This document shows, in pieces, positions 16,971 to 26,190 of a stretch of DNA of 49,615 nt (positions are counted from its first letter, which is position 1; every line of letters starts with the position of its first letter). This stretch comes from Oscillospiraceae bacterium. Lineage in GTDB: Bacteria > Bacillota > Clostridia > Oscillospirales > CAG-272. The notes below the pieces were generated by a model. The model searched no databases and was not told the origin of the DNA. It saw only the letters and a program-made list of their open reading frames with translations. A program made the position numbers and the translations under genes. Location of the stretch: contig SVRL01000013.1 of NCBI GenBank assembly GCA_015064845.1, forward strand, positions 1 to 49,615. The letters are read 5' to 3'.

Positions 16971-18302
16971 ATGGCAGATATGCAGAAAAATCTTCCCTGC
17001 GCGTTGGAAGCGGAACAGTCCGTTTTAGGTTCGATTTTAATTGACCCGAACTGTTTTGCCGATCTGACGGAGATCATTCACGCAGATGATTTTTATTTGG
17101 ACGAACACGGCGAAATTTTTTACGCCATGCAGGATCTTTTTGCAAAAAGCCGTGAGATCGACCTTGTAACTTTAATTGATACTTTGGTTTCCCGCGGTGT
17201 TTACAACGAAGAAGAAAGCAAAAAATATATCAAAATCATTGCGGAAACCGTTCCTTCTGCCGCAAACGTACTCGACTATGCAAAAATCGTCAGAGAAAAG
17301 AGTCTTTTGCGTTCTCTGATCGGCGCGGCGGATGAAATCCGCGAAACCGCATTTTCCGCGCAAGGCGACGTGAAAGATATTATCGACAGCGCGGAAGCCA
17401 AGGTATTTTCCATTGCGCAAGGCAGTGAATCCAAGGGCTTCGTTCATATTCGTGAAGCCATCAGCCGTACGTATGAAAGATTGGACCTTCTGGCAAGAGA
17501 TAAAGATGCCGCTTCGGGAACGCCGACGGGTTTTTCCGCGCTTGACCGCACCATCGTCGGTCTCGGTGAGGGTGACTTGGTTCTCATCGGCGCGCGTCCC
17601 GGTATGGGTAAAACGAGTTTTGCCATGAACGTGGCAACCAATATCGCAAAAAGCTCACAGAAAAACGTCTGTGTTTTCTCGCTTGAAATGTCGGCGGAAC
17701 AGCTTGCTTCCCGTATGCTTTCCAGTGAAGCGCTCGTTGACAGCTATGCCATCCGTTCGGGAAATCTGACGACGGATCAATATAAAAAACTTGCCGATGC
17801 CGCCGCTGATCTTTCCGAAAGCAATATTCTCATTGATGATACCACGGGTATTACCGTTACCCGTATGAAAGCAAAGCTTCGCCGCGTGAAAAATCTGGGG
17901 CTTGTCGTCGTGGACTATCTCCAGCTCATGCAGGGCGAACGCAACAGCGATAACCGCGTATTGGAAGTCGGTGATATTTCGCGCGGACTTAAAATTCTTG
18001 CCAAGGAATTGAAGATTCCCGTCATTTGCTGCGCGCAGCTCTCCCGTGGTCCCGAAAGCAGAACGGATAAAAGACCTATGCTTTCCGACCTTCGAGATTC
18101 GGGTGCAATCGAACAGGACGCTGATATCGTTATGTTCCTTTACCGCGATGAATATTATAAAGCGCCCGCTGCAGGCGAACAAAGCGTTGCGGAATGCATC
18201 GTTGCAAAAAACAGACACGGTTCAACGGGTACGGTAAAGCTCGGCTGGATCGGACAATTCACAAAATTTATTACGCAGGATCTGGAACATGAAGAAAGCT
18301 GA
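16971..18302 (+). CDS. dnaB: Replicative DNA helicase DnaB
   Basis: 443 residues. The ring-shaped 5'-3' helicase of the replication fork (called DnaC in Bacillus). Seen: N-terminal scaffold domain (PCALEAEQSVLGSILID), linker helix, then a RecA-type motor with Walker A GARPGMGKTS near 204-213, VFSLEMSAEQL, Walker B VVVDYLQLM near 309-317, and the arginine-finger region DLRDSGAIEQDAD. No intein. It overlaps the start of tilS by 14 bases, showing translational coupling. Confidence 0.98.
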   Translation: MADMQKNLPCALEAEQSVLGSILIDPNCFADLTEIIHADDFYLDEHGEIFYAMQDLFAKSREIDLVTLIDTLVSRGVYNEEESKKYIKIIAETVPSAANVLDYAKIVREKSLLRSLIGAADEIRETAFSAQGDVKDIIDSAEAKVFSIAQGSESKGFVHIREAISRTYERLDLLARDKDAASGTPTGFSALDRTIVGLGEGDLVLIGARPGMGKTSFAMNVATNIAKSSQKNVCVFSLEMSAEQLASRMLSSEALVDSYAIRSGNLTTDQYKKLADAAADLSESNILIDDTTGITVTRMKAKLRRVKNLGLVVVDYLQLMQGERNSDNRVLEVGDISRGLKILAKELKIPVICCAQLSRGPESRTDKRPMLSDLRDSGAIEQDADIVMFLYRDEYYKAPAAGEQSVAECIVAKNRHGSTGTVKLGWIGQFTKFITQDLEHEES

Positions 18303-19638
18303 AACGAAAAACGTGCTTGAAAAAATGAACCGTTTATCGAAACGGTACGATTTTTATCGGAACAACGAAAAAACCCTCGTCGGATTTTCGGGCGGCGCAG
18401 ATTCCGTTACGCTTCTTCACGCGCTCCATTCCATACTCGGCAAAGACCGCGTTGCCGCCGTGCATATCAATCATATGCTCCGCGGCGCGGAAGCGGATGC
18501 CGATGAAGCGTTTTGCAGGGATTTCTGTCAAGAGAGGGAAATCCCTTTTCTTTCCCGAAAAATCGATGTTTTATCTCTTTGCGGCGGAAGCTCCTTTGAA
18601 GAAACTGCAAGAAACGTTCGGTATCAAGCATTTGAAGAGGCGGCAAAGGAATTCAATTGCTCGACCGTTTCTCTTGCCCATACGGCAAGCGACCATCTGG
18701 AAACGCTTCTCTTTCATCTTTGCCGAGGCGCGGGAGCTTCGGGACTTTCGGGAATCCCGCCGAAAAGACCGCTCGGAAACGTAACCGTCGTCCGTCCGCT
18801 CTTAGACGTAACGAGAGATGAAATTTTGGCATATATTGAAGAAAACAGACTTTCCTACCGCACGGATTCCACCAATACGGACACGGCGTATACGCGCAAT
18901 TTTATCCGCGCGGAGATCGTGCCGCTCCTGCAAAAGATCAATCCCGCCGTACAGGAAAATGCACGCTCGGCTTCCGATTCCGTTTCTGAACTCCGTGCAT
19001 ATGCGGAAGAATCCGCAATGGAATTTTTGAAAGCGCATGCAAAAGAAGGTGCCGTTTCCGTTCAGGCGCTTGCAACGCTTTCCTCTGCCGTCCGTTATCC
19101 TGTGCTGGAATCTCTTTATAAACAAGCAGGCGGAGAAACGCTTCCCCGTGCGCAAGCATTGGCAATCGAAGAAATGATTTTGCAAAGAAAAACAGGGGCT
19201 TCCGTTTCTCTTTCGGGCAATCTGACGGCGCGCTTGGATGGGGAAAGCCTCAGGTTTTTCCACAGTCATGTGGAAAACGGCTTTGGTTTATGTGAAAAGT
19301 TGTTGGAAACAGGAAAAAATCAAATCACGGCAAACAGTTTTATTTATATCGGACAAATTCCCGAAAGCGAATATGCAAAAGAAAATTTTTCTTTTTGCGC
19401 AAAAATCAAAATCCATGAAGCTTCTCTTCCCTCTCTTTACGTCCGTGAAAGACAAAACGGAGAGGCTTACCGTTTCGGCGGTATGACGAGAAAACTCAAA
19501 AAATTACTTTGCGGAAAAAGTCTTGCCGAAAAAAACCGCCCCGTTATTTGTGATCGGGACGGTATCATCTGGCTTCCCGGTTTTCCCGTTGCGGATGGGA
19601 AAGAGGGAGAGATTTCGATATATTATGTGGAGATATGA
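18289..19638 (+). CDS. tilS: tRNA(Ile)-lysidine synthetase TilS
   Basis: 449 residues. Uses ATP to attach lysine to C34 of the CAU-anticodon isoleucine tRNA so that it reads AUA; essential in most bacteria. Seen: PP-loop SGGADS at 34-39, HINHMLRG near 63-70, HTASDHLET near 127-135 (family form HH/N..D..ET), and PLLDVTRDEI. The C-terminal TilS domain carries YRFGGMTRKLKKLL. It starts inside the end of dnaB. The coupled dnaB-tilS order is unusual compared with the Bacillus tilS-hpt-ftsH arrangement. Confidence 0.96.
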   Translation: MKKAETKNVLEKMNRLSKRYDFYRNNEKTLVGFSGGADSVTLLHALHSILGKDRVAAVHINHMLRGAEADADEAFCRDFCQEREIPFLSRKIDVLSLCGGSSFEETARNVRYQAFEEAAKEFNCSTVSLAHTASDHLETLLFHLCRGAGASGLSGIPPKRPLGNVTVVRPLLDVTRDEILAYIEENRLSYRTDSTNTDTAYTRNFIRAEIVPLLQKINPAVQENARSASDSVSELRAYAEESAMEFLKAHAKEGAVSVQALATLSSAVRYPVLESLYKQAGGETLPRAQALAIEEMILQRKTGASVSLSGNLTARLDGESLRFFHSHVENGFGLCEKLLETGKNQITANSFIYIGQIPESEYAKENFSFCAKIKIHEASLPSLYVRERQNGEAYRFGGMTRKLKKLLCGKSLAEKNRPVICDRDGIIWLPGFPVADGKEGEISIYYVEI

Positions 19639-20054
19639 TGAAGAAAATTATTACAGTAAGAAAAAATGAAAAACATCGGATCGGTATTTCTCTTTTTATG
19701 ATAGCCGTTGGCATTCTTGTCGGAATCATCAGCATTTCCGCAAAAAGCTTGCCGATTACCTTATTGACTTTGCCTTTCTTCTTATTGATTTTTATTCTAT
19801 GGTTTTATTATGAAACATGGCAAATCATCTTTGAACAAAAAAAGATTTATAAGAAAGTTTTCTTTCTGCGCTTCAAGCAGTATTCTTATTTTGAAATCAA
19901 AGACGCGGTAATTTGGCATTCATATACGGAAAATCAATGTATCACCGTATCTTTTTCGGACGGAAAACATCTGCAATTCCGACTTACCGATGAAAATGCA
20001 AAGATCGCAATTTCCCGCATATCTTCTTACCGCACGGTAAGAACAAAATTCTGA
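19635..20054 (+). CDS. Small membrane protein with PH-like tail
   Basis: 139 residues, function unknown. Two hydrophobic helices (about 17-36 and 41-61) are followed by a soluble beta-rich part (IIFEQKKIYKKVFFLRFKQ, then YFEIKDAVI). This resembles bacterial PH-like or YcxB-like C-terminal domains. The ATG overlaps the tilS stop (ATGATG), so translation is coupled and it is the last gene of the rplI operon. A second ATG three bases later is an equally good start. Confidence 0.75.
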   Translation: MMKKIITVRKNEKHRIGISLFMIAVGILVGIISISAKSLPITLLTLPFFLLIFILWFYYETWQIIFEQKKIYKKVFFLRFKQYSYFEIKDAVIWHSYTENQCITVSFSDGKHLQFRLTDENAKIAISRISSYRTVRTKF

Positions 20055-20070
20055 CCATTTCCTATAGTTC

Positions 20071-20107
20071 AAAAACATCCCGACAGACTTCATAAGCCTG
20101 TCGGGAT
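20071..20107 (-). terminator. Terminator of the small zinc-ribbon gene
   Basis: 10-bp stem ATCCCGACAG/CTGTCGGGAT (20077-20086 with 20098-20107). On the minus strand it is followed by GTTTTTG. It lies between convergent genes and may serve both. Confidence 0.75.
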
Positions 20108-20137
20108 TCGTTTCATTCTGTTCGACATACAAAAAAG

Positions 20138-20335
20138 TTATTTTAGACTATCCGCATTTTCCACACGGATATTTTCGACATTTCCGCATTGAATGCACGT
20201 ATCGCAAAATACCCTTGCGTACCGCGGCTTCATCTTTTTTTCATCAGCCAATGGAGTAAAACCAATAAAATGCGCGCCTGTCATCAAGCGTCCCGTTACC
20301 AATTCTCCTCCGCATTTACTACATTTGTTTTCCAT
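20138..20335 (-). CDS. Small zinc-ribbon protein
   Basis: 65 residues. MENKCSKCGGEL near the N-terminus and CDTCIQCGN near 44-52 give a CxxC...CxxC arrangement (Cys 5, 8 and 44, 47, with 50 extra) expected to hold one zinc ion. Many Firmicutes encode such short PF-type zinc-ribbon proteins of unknown role. AAAGGAGG stands 9 bases upstream. Single-gene unit with its own terminator. Confidence 0.8.
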   Translation of the reverse strand: MENKCSKCGGELVTGRLMTGAHFIGFTPLADEKKMKPRYARVFCDTCIQCGNVENIRVENADSLK

Positions 20336-20664
20336 GAAATATTGCCTCCTTTAAATTCTCAGTTAACATTCTGTTTTTATTATATCGGGTTAACCCTTGT
20401 TCCCATTCTTCCGTATATCATTCATCGTAATACCAGATCCAAATTGAGAGCACGCGCTGTTCGCTCTTTCAACATTTGTAGGGACAGGATGCATCGCCTG
20501 TTTTGCGTACAAATCGTTATGAAATATCCCCCGACACTATTGTAGTCAAAACTTTGATATCTTGGTGTTTTTCTCTTTTTTCATTCATCCATTGTTATCT
20601 CCCACATTATTATAACATAAATCGGCAGAGAAATAATATCCCTGCCGAAAATTGTACCTATTTT
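20336..20664. other. Intergenic stretch with palindromic element
   Basis: About 330 bp without a gene. At 20474-20514 lies a 41-bp element bounded by ATTTGTA/TACAAAT with an inner ACAGG/CCTGT hairpin. Just before it is AGAGC..GCTCT (20447-20466). These look like interspersed palindromic repeat remnants. At 20622-20648 a CGGCAG/CTGCCG hairpin may weakly terminate the minus-strand gene that ends at 20665. Confidence 0.55.
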
Positions 20665-21888
20665 TTATAATTCATACCCCAGCGCAAGGAGCATTTCTCT
20701 TGCGGATTCCACGGAATCAATTCCCGTTCTGTTTTTGACGGGCGCAAATTCATGTTCTCTGAGGATTTCATACGCAAGGCAGGAATCCATACGTTCCACG
20801 AGGTCGGTGGCGAGCATTTCGTATTTGAAGCCGTTTTCCGTTTCGGGTTTTACGTATTCTCCATCCCGATAATACGGAATTTTTTTGCGCGCTCTGTGCA
20901 CGGGAAGCTTCAGAGAAAGCGTTTTTTCCATTTCATCCACACGGAACAGATAATTCAGAATCACACCGTATTCCATTTCTTCCGTGGAAACGGATTTTTC
21001 TTTCTTCAAACGGTCAAGTTCAAAATATTCAATCACGGCAGGACGGTCATTATTTTTGCAAATCAATCCAATGCGTTCGTCGGGACTTATTTTTTTCACA
21101 ACCTTTGCGCCGCTTGCGGCGTTTTCTCTGATAACCGCACCGATAAAACGGGGATCTGCCGTTTTTTGCAAAACGTTGTCAATGGCAATCACATTGAACC
21201 ATTCCACGCCGTTTTCTTTCACGTCATTCAAATAACCTTCGAAAACAAGAGAAGAAAACCAACCGCCGTTTCCATCGGGAGAAAGCACCAAAGAAGACGG
21301 AGAGTTTTGATAAAGTTTGCCTTCAAGATCCGTTGCGGGCGCCATAGTCTGATTGAAAAAGCGTACTGCGGAAGGCTCATAACCGAAAAAAGAATGCTCT
21401 TGCAAAAAAGCTTCGATTTCCTCACGGTTAAAAACACTGGTCATAATATAAACGGGAAACCAGTTACCCGCTCGTTTGGCAACCTCACAGAGACGGCCGA
21501 AATGAAGAGAAAAGATGGGAATTTCTTTGGTAAGACCGATGTTGAACATACCCTTTGCATGAGAATAACCGAGTCTGGTTCCCTGACCGCCGCAAAGCAA
21601 AACAGCGCCGATCTTACCTTCGGCAATCGCATGAAGTCCGATCGTTTCGAGTTCGTTTTGTTCTTTTTCCGCGCGCGCCGCATAAAAAATCGGGATCGGC
21701 GCAAGAGTTTCATACGTTTTTTCTTCAAAATGCTTTGCTCTTTCAAAAATCTCAAAATCAACTGCCAGAAGCTCTTCGGAAAAGCGGAGCATTTCTTCTT
21801 CGGACAGGTCTTCCCATGCGGAAAGCAGATGTTCCTGACCGTATTCGTTCAAACGTTTTTCAAGGGTTTTGTCAAGATGGGATTTCAT
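20665..21888 (-). CDS. UDPGP-family UDP-sugar pyrophosphorylase
   Basis: 407 residues. Nucleotidyltransferase of the UDPGP family, closest in motif pattern to eukaryotic-type UDP-N-acetylglucosamine pyrophosphorylases; it joins UTP and a sugar-1-phosphate to give UDP-sugar plus PPi. Seen: LLCGGQGTRLG at 97-107 followed by AKGMFNIGL, SPDGNGGWFSSL near 203-214, the NVLQKTADPRFIG block near 240-252, and RARKKIPYY near 331. The start follows AAAGGCG. Clostridia often carry this type instead of or beside GlmU. The exact sugar (GlcNAc, GalNAc or Glc) is not decided. Confidence 0.85.
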   Translation of the reverse strand: MKSHLDKTLEKRLNEYGQEHLLSAWEDLSEEEMLRFSEELLAVDFEIFERAKHFEEKTYETLAPIPIFYAARAEKEQNELETIGLHAIAEGKIGAVLLCGGQGTRLGYSHAKGMFNIGLTKEIPIFSLHFGRLCEVAKRAGNWFPVYIMTSVFNREEIEAFLQEHSFFGYEPSAVRFFNQTMAPATDLEGKLYQNSPSSLVLSPDGNGGWFSSLVFEGYLNDVKENGVEWFNVIAIDNVLQKTADPRFIGAVIRENAASGAKVVKKISPDERIGLICKNNDRPAVIEYFELDRLKKEKSVSTEEMEYGVILNYLFRVDEMEKTLSLKLPVHRARKKIPYYRDGEYVKPETENGFKYEMLATDLVERMDSCLAYEILREHEFAPVKNRTGIDSVESAREMLLALGYEL

Positions 21889-21952
21889 ATAAGCATTCGC
21901 CTTTCTTTATTTATGGGTAAAAGCCGAAAATTCCTCAAAAGCGTAATCTATT

Positions 21953-22090
21953 TTATACTGTAGGGAATTGCTCAAAATTGACCTCGCCGTTTTCCATTGT
22001 TTGGCTACAGAAAAAAATACGATAGGCGAGCACACAGATTGCAAACAAATCCGCACAGCTTGCAAAGCAAGCAGTTATCCGGTGAGCGCA
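21953..22090 (-). repeat. Interspersed repeat B, copy 2
   Basis: Reverse-oriented copy of 359-500: CAAACAATGGAAAACGG, AGGTCAATTTTGAGCAATTCCC and GGATAACTGCTTGCTTTGCAAGC blocks in the same order on the minus strand. It lies between ispA and the pyrophosphorylase gene. Its end supplies a CAGTATAAAAT that could work as a -10 for the latter (inference). Confidence 0.85.
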
Positions 22091-22115
22091 CAGATTATAA
22101 CCAATCCGTTGCCCA

Positions 22116-23009
22116 CTATTTTTTTCTTTCCAATAAATATTTTGCAAAATCCGCTAAGATTGCACTGTTTTCATATTTTTCGATTGCACTGACAGCAGCC
22201 TCGGTTTTCTGTTTTGCATACGTAAAAGCTTCTTCGACACTCATTTCGGTAAGGAAAGTCGTCTTCTGCATTCTCTCATCCGCATGAACGCGCTTGCCGA
22301 GTGTAATGTCATCGCTCGTGGCATCCAGAATATCGTCAATGACCTGAAAAGCAAGGCCGATATTTTCCGCATACAAAGCGGCATCCCGCATGCGTTCATC
22401 TTCTTCGGAAGCGATTCCCGCCGCGTAACAGCCGAGCAATGCCGAAGCGATGATCAAAGCACCCGTTTTTTTCGCGTGCATTTTCAGCAAAAGCGGAAAA
22501 TCCACGGGATTCTTTTCTCCGAGCAGGTCGATCTGCTGACCGCCCATCATACCGAAGCCGCCCGCATTTTTCAAAAGCATTGCCGTTGCGCCAAGCGCGA
22601 TTTCAGGACTCACGAAAGGATTTCTCGCCGCAAGCTCATAACCCTTGGTAATCAGCGCATCGCCTGCCAGAAGCGCGATATCTTCTCCGAAAACCACGTG
22701 ATTGGTGGGTTTCCCTCTGCGCAGGTCATCGTTATCCATGCAAGGCATATCGTCGTGAATCAGCGATGAAGCGTGAACGCATTCGATCGCACAGGCAAAG
22801 GGGAGCGCTTCCTTTGCCGTTCCGCCGAAAAGACGGCAAAATTCAATCACAAGAAACGGACGGATTCTTTTTCCTTCCGAAAGCGCGCTGTAGCGCATGG
22901 CTTCGTAAAGCACGGAAAGATCTTCATCTGGTGTTTCCAGATAACGCGCCAAAGCATCCTCCACGAGAGAGGCATTGATTTTCATTTGCGTTTTCCAATC
23001 ATTTCTCAT
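22116..23009 (-). CDS. ispA: Polyprenyl (farnesyl/geranylgeranyl) diphosphate synthase
   Basis: 297 residues. Condenses IPP with allylic diphosphates for isoprenoids. First aspartate-rich motif DDMPCMD at 86-92, second DDILD near 223-227, with GKRIRPFL and GGQQIDLLGE as family blocks. The small chain-length residues before the first motif suit a C15-C20 product, farnesyl most likely from its operon place. ATGA overlap with xseB shows coupling. Last recognised gene in the nusB-xse-ispA run; dxs, which often follows, is absent here. Confidence 0.93.
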   Translation of the reverse strand: MRNDWKTQMKINASLVEDALARYLETPDEDLSVLYEAMRYSALSEGKRIRPFLVIEFCRLFGGTAKEALPFACAIECVHASSLIHDDMPCMDNDDLRRGKPTNHVVFGEDIALLAGDALITKGYELAARNPFVSPEIALGATAMLLKNAGGFGMMGGQQIDLLGEKNPVDFPLLLKMHAKKTGALIIASALLGCYAAGIASEEDERMRDAALYAENIGLAFQVIDDILDATSDDITLGKRVHADERMQKTTFLTEMSVEEAFTYAKQKTEAAVSAIEKYENSAILADFAKYLLERKK

Positions 23010-23254
23010 TGTGCAGCACCCTCCGTTTTGATAAAATCGGTTTCTTCAAGCGTACCGTCTTCGCCTTTTTGTAAAATTTTCACTTTTTGTTCGGCCGTAT
23101 CCAACGCTTTCGTGCAATACTGGATCAGTTTTACGCCTTCTTCGTAAAGCGAAAGGGTTTCATCCAGCATGGCTTCTCCGCTTTCCATTGCTTTTACAAT
23201 CTCCTCTAAACGCGCAAGCGAGGATTCAAATGTTTTTTTCTTTCTTTCCGCCAT
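23006..23254 (-). CDS. xseB: Exodeoxyribonuclease VII small subunit
   Basis: 82 residues. Binds the large subunit XseA; the complex degrades single-stranded DNA in either direction. Seen: FESSLARLEEIVKAMESGE, the family signature, then LDETLSLYEEGVKL. It starts 15 bases after the xseA stop and overlaps ispA by 4 bases. Confidence 0.95.
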   Translation of the reverse strand: MAERKKKTFESSLARLEEIVKAMESGEAMLDETLSLYEEGVKLIQYCTKALDTAEQKVKILQKGEDGTLEETDFIKTEGAAQ

Positions 23255-23269
23255 TTTTCGTTCCCTTTC

Positions 23270-24493
23270 TCAAATAATCTGATTTTTTTCGGACTTGATT
23301 TCTTTTACCTCTGCGCGAACCGTTCCGTCCGTCAGCATAAAAGAAATTTCATCCCCTTCGTGGATCTGTTCCACGCTTTTGATCAAACGGTTCTTTTCAT
23401 CAAAAACCGCGCTGTAACCTCTCGTAATCACCGAAAGCGGATTCAACGCTTCCAATTTTGCCGTTTCTCTTTGAAAACGAAGTTTTTTTGCCGCAAGAAC
23501 GGCCTCCATGCGGCTTTGGAGCATACGTTCCGCCATCAGAAGTGCCATGCGTTTATCATCCAAAAGATTCATGGGATCCTGCATAACACGGGAAGCGGAA
23601 AGTCTTTTCAGTTTTTCTTTTTCTTTTGCGATATGACGGGAAACGGCAAATGAAATTCTTTCGTTTGACCCCGAAATCATGGTCCTCAGTTCATCCCTGT
23701 CGGGGACGGCAAGCTCTGCCGCCGCAGAGGGTGTCGGCGCGCGAAGATCGGCGGCAAAATCGCAAAGCGTGAAATCCGTTTCGTGTCCGACGGCAGAAAT
23801 GATCGGAATTTCCGAAGCCGCAACCGTTCTGACGAGATTTTCATCATTGAATGCCCAAAGGTCTTCGATAGAACCGCCGCCGCGCCCAATGATCAGAACG
23901 TCCGTATTTTTCACGGCATTGAAATATCGGATACCGCGAATCAGACTTGCGGGTGCATCCGCGCCCTGCACGAGTGCGGGATAAAGAACGATCTCACAAA
24001 GAGGAAATCTTCTGCCCAGAATGTGAATCATATCACGGATGGCGGCACCCGTCGGAGACGTGATAATACCGATTTTTTTCGGGAGTCCGGGCAACGGTTT
24101 TTTACGCGCCTCCAAAAAAAGTCCTTCTTTTTCCAACTTGGCTTTGAGCTGTTCGTAAGCCATATAAAGCGCACCCACGCCGTCGGGTTCCATCACGTCA
24201 ACGTAGATCTGATACTGACCGTCGCGCGGAAATACGCTGACTCTGCCCCCCACGACCACGCGCATACCGTTTTCGGGTTTGAATTTCAGTTTGGAAGCAT
24301 TGCTCCGAAACATGACTGCCCGAACGGCTCCGCCCGCATCCTTGAGCGAAAAATAAAAATGTCCCGTTTTATAATGATTGGTAAAATTGGAAATTTCGCC
24401 TTTGATATAAATATTCCGCAAAATTTCATCATATTCAAAAAGCATTTTGATATATTCGTTGAGTTCCGAAACGGAAATGATTCTTTTTTGCAT
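23270..24493 (-). CDS. xseA: Exodeoxyribonuclease VII large subunit
   Basis: 407 residues. Catalytic subunit of ExoVII. An N-terminal OB fold (SVSELNEYIKMLFEYD, IKGEISNFTNH, GHFYFSLKD) is followed by the nuclease domain with GIITSPTGAAIRDM, IIGRGGGSIEDLWAFNDE and SAVGHETDFTLCDFAADLRAPTP (given in parts), then a C-terminal helical region. The start was set at 24493 because AAGGAG lies 7 bases upstream; the longer frame to 24553 includes no family sequence. Confidence 0.96.
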   Translation of the reverse strand: MQKRIISVSELNEYIKMLFEYDEILRNIYIKGEISNFTNHYKTGHFYFSLKDAGGAVRAVMFRSNASKLKFKPENGMRVVVGGRVSVFPRDGQYQIYVDVMEPDGVGALYMAYEQLKAKLEKEGLFLEARKKPLPGLPKKIGIITSPTGAAIRDMIHILGRRFPLCEIVLYPALVQGADAPASLIRGIRYFNAVKNTDVLIIGRGGGSIEDLWAFNDENLVRTVAASEIPIISAVGHETDFTLCDFAADLRAPTPSAAAELAVPDRDELRTMISGSNERISFAVSRHIAKEKEKLKRLSASRVMQDPMNLLDDKRMALLMAERMLQSRMEAVLAAKKLRFQRETAKLEALNPLSVITRGYSAVFDEKNRLIKSVEQIHEGDEISFMLTDGTVRAEVKEIKSEKNQII

Positions 24494-24611
24494 ATCGGCT
24501 CCTTTCCAAGTGTATTTTTCCTGCAAATTCGATGGAATTGATGTAACGGTCAATGATTGTTTCGAAAGTTAGTTGAGGTTTGTGATGAGATTCTATCTCT
24601 CGTTAACACTT

Positions 24612-24636
24612 CGCTCCAGAATGACAGTACGGAGCG
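24612..24636. repeat. CGCTCC..GAATGACA..GGAGCG hairpin repeat
   Basis: CGCTCCAGAATGACAGTACG followed by GAGCG forms a CGCTCC/GGAGCG hairpin with the GAATGACA core seen in many short interspersed clostridial repeats. It lies in the 246-bp gap between the tsaD-like gene and xseA. At 24680-24700 the gap also carries CTAAATTCCCGTTTATCTT, shared with 11012-11030. The gap may make xseA expression partly separate from nusB. Confidence 0.55.
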
Positions 24637-24739
24637 TTTGTCTGTGTGCCGTCAAAACAATTTTACATTCTTCATTCTTCTAAATTCCCGTTTATCTTTC
24701 CATATCTTTATCCATTCAGGTTATCGAACATTTCTGATA

Positions 24740-25675
24740 TTATCTTGTTTCTCTCATATATTTTTCCAGACCGAGATAAGCGGTGCCGACGGCATTATCG
24801 GAAGAAAGCGCCGTATCGGCAAAAAGGACGTTCGGAAGCGATTTTGCAAGCATTTTCTTGATGATTTCATTGCGCATAACGCCGCCCGCATAAATAATGG
24901 GAAGTTCGGGATAGCGTTCTCTTGCCGCCTGCGACATGGAAAGAATGGTTTTTCCCGCAAATTCAATGGCAAAACGGGCAATATCTTCCGCTGGAACACC
25001 GTCCTTTTGCATTTTCAAAGCCACGTTTTCCGCGCCCGAAATATTACAATCCGCGCCCTTCACGCAAATTTTAGCCGGAATCTTTTTGGCTTTGCTTTGC
25101 AAAGCCAGCTTTTCGAGTTCTCCGCCGCAGGGAAACGAAAGTCCGAGCATAACACCCACTCTGTCTACAAGCTGTCCTGCGGAAATATCTTTGGTGCAGC
25201 CGATGATCTCCGCGGAAAAGCCGATTTCATCGTTCGGCTCGGCGTAAAGCAATTCCGTAGTACCGCCCGAAGCGTGAAATGCCAGAAACGGCGATTTTCC
25301 CACGTTTTCATTTCCGCAAGTCTTTACCGCTGCCATCAGATGTCCTGCCTGATGGGAAAAACGGTAAATCGGAAGATCCAGAGCGGAAGAAATACTTTCC
25401 GCAGCCGACTGTCCCGCCAGAAAACAAGGCATATAAGAGCCTTCCACATCGCGTGGGTACGCGCTGTACGCCACGGCATCGAGTTTGCCCATCGGTTTGA
25501 GTGCGCGCATCATTTCGGGTAAATTGACCGTATGCAAAAAAAGCGCGTTGCTTTGTCTAAGCCCGCACTCTCCTTTGCCGACGGATAAAATTTTTCTGCT
25601 CTGGCGGAACCCGTCCTCCGAAACCAAAGCAACAGACGTTGTATAATTACTTGTATCTATACCGAGAATGTTCAT
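24740..25675 (-). CDS. TsaD/Kae1-like protein (second, divergent type)
   Basis: 311 residues. Member of the ASKHA ATPase superfamily related to TsaD, the subunit that installs threonylcarbamoyl on tRNA A37. Seen: GIDTSNYTTSVAL at 5-17, metal-binding pair H108..H112 in SHQAGHLMAA, ASGGTTELLY, CTKDISAGQLVDRVG and SSDNAVGTAYL at the end. It lacks the HIEGH form typical of true TsaD and is short (TsaD is about 335-345), which suggests the paralogous 'peptidase M22' type that clostridia carry beside nusB. No tsaB, tsaE or tsaC is in the window. It overlaps nusB by 4 bases. Actual role unproven. Confidence 0.85.
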   Translation of the reverse strand: MNILGIDTSNYTTSVALVSEDGFRQSRKILSVGKGECGLRQSNALFLHTVNLPEMMRALKPMGKLDAVAYSAYPRDVEGSYMPCFLAGQSAAESISSALDLPIYRFSHQAGHLMAAVKTCGNENVGKSPFLAFHASGGTTELLYAEPNDEIGFSAEIIGCTKDISAGQLVDRVGVMLGLSFPCGGELEKLALQSKAKKIPAKICVKGADCNISGAENVALKMQKDGVPAEDIARFAIEFAGKTILSMSQAARERYPELPIIYAGGVMRNEIIKKMLAKSLPNVLFADTALSSDNAVGTAYLGLEKYMRETR

Positions 25676-26088
25676 TTTGACGTTTCTCCCAAAGATTTGG
25701 AAACGGAGTTCAAAATACCGTTGATGAAACCGGGAGCTTCGTCGGTGTCGTAAGCTTTTGCAAGCTCAACCGCTTCATTCAAAGCAACAGGCTTGGGAAC
25801 ATTGGTATACATCAGTTCGTAAGCACAAAGACGAAGAATGGAGAGCGACATTCTGGAAATGCGTTCCAATGCCCATCCCTTCGCATGTTCTTTTATTTTT
25901 TCGTCAATTTCAGACAAATGTTCAACCGTACCGCAAAAAAGCGTTGCAGCAAAATCATTTGTTGGAATCTCTCCTTCCGCGCAAACCAATGCAAAGTGCA
26001 TAGTGGGGTCTGCCTCCGTATGAAAACCAAAGCTGTAAAGTGCTTTCAACGCACATTCTCTTGCAGCACGGCGTGTGATCGATGCCAT
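25672..26088 (-). CDS. nusB: Transcription antitermination factor NusB
   Basis: 138 residues. Binds boxA RNA with NusE/S10 in rRNA antitermination. Seen: RRAARECALKALYSF at the start, helical core, ERISRMSLSILRLCAYELMY, VALNEAVELAKAYDTDEAPGFINGIL. The start at 26088 follows AAGGAGG by 6 bases; the upstream in-frame extension to 26130 has no support. First gene of the minus-strand run nusB, tsaD-like, xseA, xseB, ispA. Confidence 0.95.
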   Translation of the reverse strand: MASITRRAARECALKALYSFGFHTEADPTMHFALVCAEGEIPTNDFAATLFCGTVEHLSEIDEKIKEHAKGWALERISRMSLSILRLCAYELMYTNVPKPVALNEAVELAKAYDTDEAPGFINGILNSVSKSLGETSK

Positions 26089-26161
26089 AATTTCCTCCTT
26101 AAACCTTCGCGTGAGCGAATAAAAAGACATATTTTTTAATTTCCGTCTTTTAGGTCTTTAT

Positions 26162-26190
26162 ATTATACCGCGTTTTCAAAAAAATGTCAA
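26162..26190 (-). promoter_or_regulatory. nusB operon promoter
   Basis: Minus strand TTGACA (26190-26185), 17 bp, TATAAT (26167-26162): perfect consensus, about 75 bases before nusB. Confidence 0.93.
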
